Shown: positions 17,820-25,528 of the stretch, piece after piece
Layout: every line of letters begins with the position of its first letter
Position numbering within the stretch: position 1 is the stretch's first letter
Assembly (NCBI RefSeq): GCF_004136015.1
Contig: NZ_CP024866.1
Coordinates: forward strand, 6,538,561-6,602,560
DNA from: Pseudomonas sp. ACM7
Lineage (GTDB): Bacteria; Pseudomonadota; Gammaproteobacteria; Pseudomonadales; Pseudomonadaceae
Direction: 5' to 3'
Length of the DNA: 64,000 nt
Notes under the pieces: model-generated
Told to the model about the DNA's origin: nothing
Seen by the model: the letters and a program-made list of their open reading frames with translations, nothing else
Databases searched by the model: none
Program-made: the position numbers and the translations under genes

Positions 17820-18179
17820 CTACGCAGGTAGATCGATTTTATCCAACAACCGGTTCGCCGTGATCTCCGCCACCATGATGCTGTTTGAAATACCCAACAG
17901 GGCATAGCGCGACCCACCGTCCAGATGATCCACCAGCTGATGGACCATCACATCGACCGAAGCCAGCGTCTCGACCAAATAAACGGCCTGGGTTTCGGTA
18001 GTAGCCCCTGGGTCCACGGAAAACAGAGTGCGGTGGGTACGCCCGGTGGCTTTGATGTCGGCAGTCGACGGGAAGTGAAAGTCGAGGGCCCGTTCGGCGG
18101 CCTCGTTGAGTTTGTTCGAATCGGGTTCGTACGGGGACACCGGATCGGTGTCCGGTGGATTGGGCGTTACTTTGAACAT
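17820..18179 (-). CDS. DUF6124 family protein
   Basis: This 119-residue protein belongs to a family that I associate with Pseudomonas and that usually starts MFKVTPNPP, as this one does. The rest is predicted helical, with a conserved VETLASVDVMVHQLVDHL region. Pseudomonads carry several paralogues and no function is known. The ATG at 18179 is preceded by GGGGAAGCATCT, a usable ribosome binding site. Confidence 0.8.
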   Translation of the reverse strand: MFKVTPNPPDTDPVSPYEPDSNKLNEAAERALDFHFPSTADIKATGRTHRTLFSVDPGATTETQAVYLVETLASVDVMVHQLVDHLDGGSRYALLGISNSIMVAEITANRLLDKIDLPA

Positions 18180-18290
18180 AGATGCTTCCCCGTTGGCGGG
18201 GAACCTGAGAGAGCTATTGGACTCCTCGGGCGAGGGGATGATTTATCGCCACTGCTACTCGACACCGGACATCGAGAAAGCCTATGACTG

Positions 18291-18464
18291 ATGGTCGCCG
18301 GTGTTCAGCCAGAAGACGAAAACGGAGAGCCATTGGCCCGCGCGAACCTGCAATCCCCGTCCGGGACACGCATCATCTGGTTGCCCAAGCGCTTCGGGCA
18401 CTTCTCTATCGAAATCCTGGAAGACAAGGCGCTGGAGGCATTTGTCGAGGCTGCGTTTGCCTGA
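18291..18464 (+). CDS. Short unknown ORF, possibly a gene fragment
   Basis: This is a 57-codon frame from the ATG at 18291 to the TGA at 18462-18464. It encodes a compact, non-repetitive sequence with TRIIWLPKRFGHFSIEILED in the middle and a helical acidic tail. Its codon use fits Pseudomonas. A stop codon lies just upstream in the same frame and I see no good ribosome binding site, so it may be the 3' end of a decayed gene. I do not recognise the family. Confidence 0.35.
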   Translation: MVAGVQPEDENGEPLARANLQSPSGTRIIWLPKRFGHFSIEILEDKALEAFVEAAFA

Positions 18465-18549
18465 GTGTTGCTGCGGTGAATGTATGCTTTGGGCTGAAGT
18501 AGGTGCTGCTGGTACCATCATCCAAGAACTGACAAGCCGAGCAGAAAAC

Positions 18550-18711
18550 ATGAATCGTCGTAAAAAAATACAGCAGTTATTGAAGGCTCACGCAAAAAAG
18601 GCCAGCGCCAAATTGGCACCGTCAAGCAAGTCTAAATACATTAGTAAAGCTGACCGATTGAAACTAGCAGCTGAACCCAGTGCAGACTCGATCATTTCCC
18701 CTGAGAGCTGA
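18550..18711 (+). CDS. DUF2986 family small basic protein
   Basis: This 53-residue protein starts MNRRKKIQQLLKAHAKKA and continues with SSKSKYISKADRLKLA, the pattern of the DUF2986 family: a short, strongly basic N-terminal helix and a conserved YISKAxRxKL motif. Its role is unknown. The open frame extends upstream to 18301, but only the part from the ATG at 18550 looks like a real protein. Confidence 0.75.
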   Translation: MNRRKKIQQLLKAHAKKASAKLAPSSKSKYISKADRLKLAAEPSADSIISPES

Positions 18712-18835
18712 TTTACGCACTCAATGTCGCTCTCCTCGGTTGCTGGACGCTGCGCGATAAAGCTGGGACCGGGCCGCGCGCCCTTAAACAAACGTTAGGC
18801 ACTTATCCAACCTTACCGTACGGAGCATATAAGAC

Positions 18836-19192
18836 ATGTCAAACATCGTCGCATGGACCCTGTTCGCCCTGGGCGTCCTCCATATTCCATTCGGTATTAT
18901 CAAGTTCAAAACAGCATTCGCCGCCGCCGTAGGCTCTGGCTTCGTTGACCAATTCAAAGCGCACGAAGATCGGCGCACTGCTCTCTGGTTTACCATGCTG
19001 GGGCCGCTTTTTATGCTCGCAGGGCAGACAGCGATTCACGCCGTAGCCGTTGGCGATCTCGCGCTACTTAAAATGGTTGGCATCTATGTGCTTATGATCT
19101 CGATCATTTGCGTCATTGCAGTTCCAAAATCGGGGTTCTGGGCAACGCTGCTGGTTTCTCCGCTGATCATCGCGGCAGGGTATGGCTGGTAG
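18836..19192 (+). CDS. DUF6463 family four-helix membrane protein
   Basis: This 118-residue integral membrane protein has four hydrophobic segments (about residues 4-24, 47-68, 75-94 and 98-117). A polar region with FKAHEDRRTALWF follows the first segment. It fits the DUF6463 family of small membrane proteins of unknown role. No other membrane gene is nearby. It lies in an accessory patch of small, unrelated genes. Confidence 0.7.
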   Translation: MSNIVAWTLFALGVLHIPFGIIKFKTAFAAAVGSGFVDQFKAHEDRRTALWFTMLGPLFMLAGQTAIHAVAVGDLALLKMVGIYVLMISIICVIAVPKSGFWATLLVSPLIIAAGYGW

Positions 19193-19770
19193 GCCTAAAA
19201 ACGCGCATAGAGTTGGACGCCACAAGAGAAACGATCGCACAAGGACGTATTGGCTTTGCTGACTGTTACATTGTTGGCCGCATGGATCCTCAACTCGCGC
19301 GAGAACGAGCCAAAGCAGACACCACCCGCCGACGGAGTAGATTCGAACTACACGTGCGCCTCCAACAAGCTCTGCGGACCTGGTACTCAGCTATGGATGA
19401 AGTGCTTCCCGGCAGAGTTCGATTCAGTTTTCCTTCAGAAATGCCGACCTTGAAAAGCCTTGATGGAAGATATGCGGTAGCGGCCTTTGATCAAATGATC
19501 GCATCCCTTCCACGACCTACTCACACCCCAGAACCTCCTGACCGCAGATGAAGTGAAATCCCATTGCCGCCGTGGAATGACCGTAAGCGTACGGGGAATA
19601 CGCCTTGTGCAGGGTATGCGTGTGGTGAAGGCCGTACTCAAATTAGTGCCGTGGGCCAGTGACATGGACGTTAGCCCTAGGAGACCAATGGCGTGCACTA
19701 GAGCTGGAGATTGGTAGATCGCGTTAGCTCGGCGGCTTGCCTTATTCAGTTACCCAATTTAGTTCATGAC
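19193..19770. other. Poorly coding stretch in the accessory patch
   Basis: Between the DUF6463 gene and the TetR gene only a low-confidence 89-codon frame (19282-19551) is seen. An overlapping frame from a TTG at 19250 begins with a hydrophobic helix and later has several cysteines; neither is recognisable. The rest, 19552-19770, holds only a short hairpin CCGTA-AGCG-TACGG near 19578. The stretch looks like decayed or recently acquired DNA. Confidence 0.5.
19282..19551 (+). CDS. Hypothetical protein, low confidence
   Basis: This is an 89-codon frame starting MDPQLARERAKADTTRRRS, basic at the N-terminus and proline-rich at the end. There is no clear ribosome binding site, and another frame of similar quality overlaps it. 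I cannot name a family and it may not be a gene. Confidence 0.25.
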   Translation: MDPQLARERAKADTTRRRSRFELHVRLQQALRTWYSAMDEVLPGRVRFSFPSEMPTLKSLDGRYAVAAFDQMIASLPRPTHTPEPPDRR

Positions 19771-20325
19771 TTAGGTCCGCCACGGTGGAAGAGCCTCTTC
19801 GAAAAGTGAAAAGGCTCGATGCAGGAAACTGTTGAAGCGAGCGGCATCACGCCGCAGCCCTGCCTGTTGACCACCAATCAGGCACAGATGGGCCACCTTA
19901 CCAATCACTTCTGCTTCGCCTGGCATATGGACCAAGCGGCGGCACGTCCGTATCGCGAAGTCCAGTCGTCTTGTGTCAACACGCTGCTGAAACTCGCCTA
20001 CCAACGGATCGTGCAGCGACCAGGCTCGGATGGAAACTTCCCGCCCAGGTTGTTTCTCAGCGGCAATACTCAAGTAGCGTTTCAAGGTTTCGCCCGCGCT
20101 ACGACCCTGCGCCGCATAAGCGAGCATGCGCTTCGTGTAGTCTTCTTCCCAAGCGGCCAGCAAGGTGCGGACAAAGTCTTCGCGATTGCGGAAATGGTGA
20201 TAGAACGATCCGCGGGTCACATTCAATCGGCGCGATAGACTCTCGGCCGAAACGCCAATATGCCCTATTTGATCGAGAGCCTCAAAACCAGCCGCGATCC
20301 AATGGTTACGAGTTAGTTTTCTCAC
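19771..20325 (-). CDS. TetR family repressor
   Basis: This 184-residue regulator has the TetR helix-turn-helix in the first 50 residues (GVSAESLSRRLNVTRGSFYHHF) and a variable helical ligand domain after it. The start is a GTG at 20325; no ATG is available in frame. It is divergent from a DJ-1/PfpI-like gene, and a strong palindrome at 20351-20369 lies in the promoter region between them. It probably represses itself and that neighbour in response to an unknown small molecule. Confidence 0.85.
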   Translation of the reverse strand: MRKLTRNHWIAAGFEALDQIGHIGVSAESLSRRLNVTRGSFYHHFRNREDFVRTLLAAWEEDYTKRMLAYAAQGRSAGETLKRYLSIAAEKQPGREVSIRAWSLHDPLVGEFQQRVDTRRLDFAIRTCRRLVHMPGEAEVIGKVAHLCLIGGQQAGLRRDAARFNSFLHRAFSLFEEALPPWRT

Positions 20326-20350
20326 CAGTTATTTCGCTCCATATTTAGCG

Positions 20351-20369
20351 CCATACAGACTGTGTATGG
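20351..20369. promoter_or_regulatory. Probable TetR operator, CCATACA-GACTG-TGTATGG
   Basis: The two 7-bp arms are perfect reverse complements around a 5-bp centre, and the symmetry extends one G-C step outward on each side (GC before, GC after). It lies 26 bp from the tetR start and 83 bp before the PfpI-like gene start, the usual place and size for a TetR-family operator. Confidence 0.7.
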
Positions 20370-20451
20370 TGCGCAACCGATTGATACGCTGCGAACACCA
20401 GCAAAGATGGCCGTTGCGTTTTGCACGCCAGCACTTTTCATGGAGCTCGCC

Positions 20452-21072
20452 TTGAAGAAAATCGTTCTGGTTGCTTTCGACCAATTCACTGATATCGACC
20501 TATTCCTGATGTGGGACATTTTAGGCCGCAACACTGAGGACTGGCACGTCCGAATATTGGGTTCTAGCTCTATCGTGCGATCGGCGCACGGCCTGCCTGT
20601 TTCGGTGCATGGTCCGCTTTCCGAGGCCAATAGTGCCGACGCGGTATTGTTCGTCAGCGGCAAGGAAGGGATACCCGCTGCACTTGCCGCCCCAGATTTC
20701 CTGCCGTCGTTTGAACTTGACTCCAGACGCCAGCGAATCGGCTCCATATGCGCCGGAGCTTTCATTCTCGAACGGCTTGGGCTGCTCAGCGGCCAAGCAA
20801 CTACACACCCGGATGCACGATCAAGCTTGCAAGCTCTGGGACTTGAGCCCATGGACCAGCCTCTTGTATGCCAGGGGAACGTTGCAACCGCTGGCGGATG
20901 CCTTGCGGCGCTCTATCTGGTGGGATGGTTGGTTGAATCCTGGTTCGATGTCGACAAGCGCCGTGCGACGTTGCTCCCTGTTCTGCCAGCTGGGCAGCAA
21001 GAGCTCTATGATGCCTTGATCGGGCTCAGTATCCGACAAGGAGAAGTTGACGCCTCAACAACATCCAGTTAA
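20452..21072 (+). CDS. DJ-1/PfpI-like class I glutamine amidotransferase-fold protein
   Basis: This roughly 206-residue protein starts MKKIVLVAFDQFTDIDL if the TTG at 20452 is used. That start has GGAG six bases upstream and gives the normal family N-terminus; ATG codons at 20440 and 20407 and a GTG at 20362 lack such a site. The nucleophile elbow is IGSICAGAFIL with the conserved cysteine, and the family histidine may be in TTHPDA. Members include isonitrile hydratases, stress-response hydrolases and sensor domains. Divergence from a tetR gene suggests inducible expression. Confidence 0.75.
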   Translation: MKKIVLVAFDQFTDIDLFLMWDILGRNTEDWHVRILGSSSIVRSAHGLPVSVHGPLSEANSADAVLFVSGKEGIPAALAAPDFLPSFELDSRRQRIGSICAGAFILERLGLLSGQATTHPDARSSLQALGLEPMDQPLVCQGNVATAGGCLAALYLVGWLVESWFDVDKRRATLLPVLPAGQQELYDALIGLSIRQGEVDASTTSS

Positions 21073-21488
21073 TCCATGCTCGCTCAGCGAGGCTCTGGAC
21101 CTCATCAAGGCGTGGACATTGGTTATCCGGACGGCATCGCCACGACCCATGCGAGCTCCGCTCCTGGTGCGCTACTGCGCCTGGAACCTGAAGTTGCCGT
21201 GAACCCCACACTTGAATACGTACCTGATAGCCTAAGTAGGCACGCCGCAATATGGAAAAAGAGCCGCTTGTACAGCGAGATTCCTCCACTATGCAGATAC
21301 CTCGTGTGCTTGGGAATGAGCAGTGAGCGCGGTTGTCCCTGTCCGGCTTGAAAGTCGGTAACCGTCACTTCTAAGCTAGACAAGCACTTACAGGGCGACA
21401 AGGAGCGTTATACGACAAAACCATCGCAACAAGAAACGCGACATGGCATGTCGTCTAATTAGTAGTTAGAACTCAGGAGAGATCCCCG
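21073..21488. other. Intergenic stretch without a recognisable gene
   Basis: About 415 bp separate the PfpI-like and DUF2867 genes. Frames of about 90 codons exist on both strands but neither looks like a protein family I know. The only clear signal is the palindrome at 21439-21453, listed separately, in the likely promoter of the DUF2867 gene. Confidence 0.5.
21439..21453. promoter_or_regulatory. Perfect palindrome CGACATG-G-CATGTCG
   Basis: This 15-bp palindrome has 7-bp arms. It ends 35 bp before the DUF2867 start codon, overlapping where a promoter should be, so it could be an operator. No candidate regulator is adjacent apart from the TetR gene, whose operator differs. Confidence 0.4.
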
Positions 21489-22019
21489 ATGCCCCGAGAA
21501 TTTGAGCTCATTATGTCCGTGCCAGTCCCCTCGAGGTCCGGCATCACCCACCTTTATAAGTCGATGCACCTAGCGGACGCTTTTGCGATTCGGCTCCCTG
21601 CGGGCACATCTAGCAATCCAGATTTGCTAGCTCGATTCATCCTTTCCCACCAGCCATCCTGGATCGGATGGCTCTTGAAAGTCCGAGACACTATCGTTGC
21701 CTGTTTTGGTCTCAAGACAGCCAAACATTTGGCATCACTCGCTAATCGGATTGGAGCCTTCAAGGTCTACAGCACGAACCAGACTGAAATCGTGTTGGGA
21801 GAGGACGACAAGCACCTCGACTTCCGGATATCGATCCTATGTTCTGGAGAGGCAGAGCCAGAAGGCAGTCGCCAACTCGTTTTTTCAACCGTGGTCCAGT
21901 GCCACAACCGTCTAGGCCGGGCCTACATCTTCGTTATTGCCCCATTTCACCGCTTGGTTGTTAAGGCCAACCTCCTCCGTGCAGCGCGCGTCGGTTGGCC
22001 TCTGGCTACCTGCCCCTAA
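21489..22019 (+). CDS. DUF2867 domain protein
   Basis: This 176-residue protein fits the DUF2867 family, which has an SRPBCC/START-like shape: beta strands such as IVLGEDDKHLDFRISIL and FSTVVQCHNRLGRAYIFVIAPFHRLVV. The function is unknown. The ATG at 21489 follows CAGGAGAG; an internal ATG at 21513 is also possible. The last 14 bp overlap the remnant of an IS66 transposase gene on the other strand, so its 3' end may have been reshaped by that insertion. Confidence 0.7.
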   Translation: MPREFELIMSVPVPSRSGITHLYKSMHLADAFAIRLPAGTSSNPDLLARFILSHQPSWIGWLLKVRDTIVACFGLKTAKHLASLANRIGAFKVYSTNQTEIVLGEDDKHLDFRISILCSGEAEPEGSRQLVFSTVVQCHNRLGRAYIFVIAPFHRLVVKANLLRAARVGWPLATCP

Positions 22020-22167
22020 GGTCCGGCACCCACTGATGCGGTAGCAGTTGCCCGATCTCACTCGCCCGCTGTGTCGGCAGCCGTGTCAGCACATCTTTTA
22101 GATAGGCATACGGATCATGCCCTTTAAGCCGTGCCGACTGGATCAAACTCATAATCGCAGCCGCACG
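22006..22167 (-). pseudogene. IS66-family transposase C-terminal remnant
   Basis: The minus strand encodes about 53 residues that look like the extreme C-terminus of an IS66 TnpC transposase: AAAIMSLIQSARLKGHDPYA, then YLKDVLTRLPTQRASEIGQL, ending at the TAG at 22006. Everything upstream of this in the same frame is unrelated sequence, so more than 90 percent of the transposase and all of tnpA/tnpB are gone. Terminal repeats are not visible. It is a scar of an earlier insertion between the DUF2867 gene and the VanX-like gene. Confidence 0.85.
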
Positions 22168-22210
22168 TTTTATGATCTGGTTTAGAAACCAAAATCTTTG
22201 GAGGCATCGC

Positions 22211-23701
22211 ATGCGCCCTTTGTGCCCAATCAAACCTCCGTCCTTCTCGACGCCATTTCCAGTCCGTCTGCCAAACAGGCTCACGCGGACCTGTCTGCGA
22301 TGGGTTTTATGCCTGAGCATTGTCGTGCCCGGCATGGCCGCTGCAGAGACACGCCCCGAGAACATGGTGTATCTGCGTATGATTGATCCGGGCATTGAGC
22401 AAGACATTCGTTATGCCAGCGCTCACAACTTCACTGGGCACCCACTCGACGGTTACGACGCGGCGCAGTGTCTGTTATCGCTGGACGCCGCCAAGGCCCT
22501 CGCTCGGGTACAAACAGCGTTGCGTGCACAAGGCTACGGTTTGAAGGTGTTTGACTGTTATCGCCCCAGCCGTGCCGTTGCCGATATGGGGCGCTTCGCT
22601 TTGGTGCCGGGTGACCCACGCAAGGCCGAGTTCTATCCGCGCGTGGACAAGCAGAACTTCTGGCGCCTGGGTTACGTGGCACGGGTGTCCAACCACTCCA
22701 AAGGCTCAACCGTGGATCTGACACTGACCGGTCCCGATGCCCTGCCCGTCGATAGCTGGACGCCTTCAGCCGGGCAAGTCGATTGCACGGCCGCCTATGG
22801 CCAGCGTTGGCGCGACGGCGCGCTCGACATGGGTACCGGTTTCGATTGCTTTGATGAGCGAGCGCATACCGACAACCCGACGATCAGCGCTGCCGCCAGG
22901 GACAATCGCCAGAAGCTCAGCAGGGCCATGGAGAAAGAAGGGTTTACCGGGTACTCGAAGGAATGGTGGCACTTCACATACAGTGGGGAAGGTTCGCCGA
23001 AGAATGTCATGGACTTCCCCATCACGCCGCTCGGTACACGCGACGCTCTCGACACCGCCAATCAGCTGATCGTGGTCACCACAAAAAACTGGACTGACAT
23101 CCAGGGCACGGCCCAGCGCTACGAACGGCAGGGCAACACCTTTCGAAAATACGAAACGTCGTTTCCAGTGGTGGTCGGCAAGAGCGGGCTGGCGTGGGGC
23201 AAGGGGCTTGGCAGCGTTGAGCAACGCGAAGGTCCGGTCAAAAGTGAAGGCGATGGAAAAGCGCCTGCCGGGGTATTCAAACTGGGAGCGGCTTTTGGCT
23301 ACGACGGTACGGCCGACACCAAACTGCCTTACCTTGCGTTGACCTCGACCATCGAATGCGTGGATGACAGCCACTCCGCACGCTATAACGAGCTGGTTGA
23401 TGGAGCGACTGTTTCGAAAGACTGGAACAGCTCCGAACGTATGCGTCGCGATGACGACCTGTATCGAAAAGGCATTTTCATCGAGCACAATACGCCAGCG
23501 TCCCCCGCCTCGGGCTCGTGCATTTTCTTTCACATCTGGCGTGGCCCCACCTCTCCGACGCTGGGCTGCACCGCCATGGATCCAGCGGATATTTCTCGCT
23601 TGTTCCATTGGCTGGATCCTCGCCAGTCCCCTCTGCTGGTTCAAATGCCCGAGGCGCAATACGAGCACTTTCACGAACGCTGGAACCTGCCCGAACGTTG
23701 A
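22211..23701 (+). CDS. VanX-type D-Ala-D-Ala dipeptidase fused to an L,D-transpeptidase-like domain
   Basis: This is a 496-residue predicted periplasmic protein. The ATG at 22211 has GGAGG six bases upstream. A long basic N-terminus leads to a hydrophobic segment and a signal peptidase site after MAAA near residue 45. Residues 50-270 form an M15D dipeptidase, with YRPSRA (Arg118), the zinc motif SNHSKGSTVD (His162, Asp169) and EWWHF (Glu251, His254). Residues 285-490 resemble a YkuD/L,D-transpeptidase domain, with GKAPAGVFKLG, an FFHIW histidine (His441) and a TLGCTAM cysteine (Cys453). Both halves could act on peptidoglycan peptides; no van-type resistance genes are nearby. Confidence 0.82.
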   Translation: MRPLCPIKPPSFSTPFPVRLPNRLTRTCLRWVLCLSIVVPGMAAAETRPENMVYLRMIDPGIEQDIRYASAHNFTGHPLDGYDAAQCLLSLDAAKALARVQTALRAQGYGLKVFDCYRPSRAVADMGRFALVPGDPRKAEFYPRVDKQNFWRLGYVARVSNHSKGSTVDLTLTGPDALPVDSWTPSAGQVDCTAAYGQRWRDGALDMGTGFDCFDERAHTDNPTISAAARDNRQKLSRAMEKEGFTGYSKEWWHFTYSGEGSPKNVMDFPITPLGTRDALDTANQLIVVTTKNWTDIQGTAQRYERQGNTFRKYETSFPVVVGKSGLAWGKGLGSVEQREGPVKSEGDGKAPAGVFKLGAAFGYDGTADTKLPYLALTSTIECVDDSHSARYNELVDGATVSKDWNSSERMRRDDDLYRKGIFIEHNTPASPASGSCIFFHIWRGPTSPTLGCTAMDPADISRLFHWLDPRQSPLLVQMPEAQYEHFHERWNLPER

Positions 23702-23766
23702 TAGCGTCAGCATTGGCAGACGGTGTCTGGAAGTCCTGGCCATCGCCGAAGGAACACCCAGTGCAA

Positions 23767-23781
23767 ATTCGTATACCCTAT
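23767..23781. promoter_or_regulatory. Half-matching hydroxyproline-regulon operator upstream of the regulator
   Basis: ATTCGTATACCCTAT is centred on GTATAC at 23771-23776. Read on the other strand it gives GTATACGAAT, nearly the same as the right half of the ATATCGTATACGAAAT sites at 29137 and 35098. It lies about 34 bp before the regulator start, which suits autoregulation. Confidence 0.5.
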
Positions 23782-23809
23782 CTGCAATTCATTCCGAACG
23801 ATCACGACC

Positions 23810-24481
23810 GTGGCCCTGACAAAACTCAACGCTCCCGACCTTGGCAATTCGCCTTCGACGTCGGAAATCATCACCCGTCATCTGCGTGACGCCATCGTCG
23901 CCGGGCATTTCGCCGAGGACGAGCCGATTCGCCAGGACGACATCGCCCGCCAGTTCAACGTCAGCAAGATTCCGGTGCGCGAAGCCCTCAAGCGCCTGGA
24001 GGCCGAAGGCCTGGTGATGTTCCAGCGAAATCGCGGGGCGATGGTCACCCGGGTTTCCGATGCAGAACTGGCGCAGATGTTCGAAGTGCGCATGCTGCTC
24101 GAAGACAAGGTGCTGCGCCTGGCCATTCCGAACATGACCGAAGAAACCTTCGCCCGTGCCGAGCGTATCTGCCAGGAGTTCATCGGCGAAGATGATGTGG
24201 GGCGCTGGGCCGAGCTCAACTGGGAACTGCACGCTTGCCTCTACGAGCCGGCGCAACGTCCGTTTCTGGTCGGCCTGATCCGCTCGGTCAACGACAAGCT
24301 GGAGCGCTACCTGCGCATGCAGATGAGCCTGTCGGCCGGTAAGGAACGCGCCGATCACGAACACCGGGAAATCCTTGCGGCCTGCCGTGCCGGTGACGTG
24401 GACCTGGCGGTGAAGTTGCTCGACGAGCACATTGCCGGCGTCTGCAAGACCCTGTTCGAGCACCTGCCTCACCACCACTGA
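23810..24481 (+). CDS. FCD/GntR regulator of the hydroxyproline island
   Basis: This regulator of about 223 residues has a winged-helix N-terminus (residues 10-75; IRQDDIARQFNVSKIPVREA, LEAEGLVMFQRNRGAMVT) and an FCD ligand domain. The metal-site histidines typical of FCD proteins are likely in NWELHACLYEP and in ADHEHREIL. The frame is open back to 23723, but that leader looks non-coding. A GTG at 23810 gives the expected N-terminus (MALTKLNAPD), though its ribosome binding site is weak. It heads the hydroxyproline genes and probably controls the TCGTATACGA sites. Confidence 0.82.
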   Translation: MALTKLNAPDLGNSPSTSEIITRHLRDAIVAGHFAEDEPIRQDDIARQFNVSKIPVREALKRLEAEGLVMFQRNRGAMVTRVSDAELAQMFEVRMLLEDKVLRLAIPNMTEETFARAERICQEFIGEDDVGRWAELNWELHACLYEPAQRPFLVGLIRSVNDKLERYLRMQMSLSAGKERADHEHREILAACRAGDVDLAVKLLDEHIAGVCKTLFEHLPHHH

Positions 24482-24595
24482 CAGCTCGCCGCACTGTGCC
24501 GATTTCGTCATCGACACTGAATAAAACCATCAAGCCGGCAAGCCCCCGCACAGGCCACTCTTTCGTTCACTCATCTGAACGGACGTGGCCATCCC

Positions 24596-25528
24596 ATGAA
24601 ACGCATCACCGTGATCGACTCCCACACCGGCGGCGAACCGACCCGCCTGGTGACCGCCGGTTTTCCTGACCTGGGCAGCGGCAGCATGGCCGAACGTCGA
24701 CAGCGGCTGGCCGAACAGCATGATCAATGGCGCGCTGCCTGCGTGCTCGAACCACGGGGCAGTGACGTGCTGGTCGGCGCCCTGCTCTGTGAGCCGGTGG
24801 ACCCGAGCGCCTGTGCCGGCGTGATTTTCTTCAACAACAGCGGTTACCTCGGCATGTGTGGCCACGGCACCATCGGCCTGGTGGCCTCACTCGCACATCT
24901 GGGCAAGATCGGCCCCGGGGTGCACAGCATCGAAACCCCGGTGGGCACGGTGCAGGCGACGCTGCACGACGACCATTCGGTGAGCGTGCGCAATGTGCCG
25001 GCGTACCGTTACCGCAAAGCGCTGGCGCTGCAGGTGCCGGGGATCGGTCAAGTGACCGGCGATGTTGCCTGGGGTGGAAACTGGTTTTTCCTGATTGCCG
25101 AGCACGGTCTGCGCATTGCCGGCGATAACCTCGATGCGCTGACCGCCTACACCTTCGCCGTGCAGCAAGCACTGGAGACTCAGGGTATTCGCGGCGAAGA
25201 CGGCGGCTTGATCGACCATGTCGAGCTGTTCGCCGATGACGAGCAGGCCGACAGCCGCAACTTCGTCCTCTGCCCCGGCAAGGCCTACGACCGCTCGCCC
25301 TGCGGCACCGGCACCAGTGCCAAACTGGCGTGCCTGGCGGCCGACGACAAATTGCAGCCGGGACAGATCTGGCGTCAGGCCAGTGTCATCGGCAGCGAGT
25401 TCGAAGGTTCCTACGAACTTCAGGGTGAGCGCATCGTGCCGACCATTCGCGGTCGCGCCTTTATCAGCGCCGAAGCCAGCCTGATCATCGAACAGGACGA
25501 CCCGTTCGCCTGGGGCATTCGCCCGTGA
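24596..25528 (+). CDS. 4-hydroxyproline 2-epimerase (proline racemase family)
   Basis: This 310-residue enzyme should convert trans-4-hydroxy-L-proline into cis-4-hydroxy-D-proline, the first step of bacterial hydroxyproline breakdown. Both catalytic cysteines of the family are in place: Cys88 in GMCGHGTIG and Cys236 in [10 protein letters not shown], the Cys/Cys pair of epimerases. The N-terminus reads [14 protein letters not shown], as in hydroxyproline epimerases. The ATG at 24596 is 115 bp after the regulator. The stop overlaps the next start by four bases, so it is translationally linked to the D-hydroxyproline dehydrogenase genes. Confidence 0.9.
   Translation: MKRITVIDSHTGGEPTRLVTAGFPDLGSGSMAERRQRLAEQHDQWRAACVLEPRGSDVLVGALLCEPVDPSACAGVIFFNNSGYLGMCGHGTIGLVASLAHLGKIGPGVHSIETPVGTVQATLHDDHSVSVRNVPAYRYRKALALQVPGIGQVTGDVAWGGNWFFLIAEHGLRIAGDNLDALTAYTFAVQQALETQGIRGEDGGLIDHVELFADDEQADSRNFVLCPGKAYDRSPCGTGTSAKLACLAADDKLQPGQIWRQASVIGSEFEGSYELQGERIVPTIRGRAFISAEASLIIEQDDPFAWGIRP

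Noticed and set aside
19250..19453. Frame from a TTG with a hydrophobic N-terminus and several cysteines
   Set aside because: AAGGA lies near the TTG, but the frame overlaps another of equal quality and I cannot recognise a family. It is mentioned only in the region note.
18794..19676. Integron-like core sites: GTTAGGC at 18794 and GTTAGCC at 19670 on both sides of the DUF6463 gene
   Set aside because: The matching left-hand halves (inverse core sites) and the imperfect stem of an attC are not visible, and no integron integrase is in the window. Seven-base matches of this kind occur by chance.
24831..25219. Overlapping frames opposite the hydroxyproline epimerase and dehydrogenase genes
   Set aside because: They are arginine- and alanine-rich shadows that arise in high-GC coding DNA.
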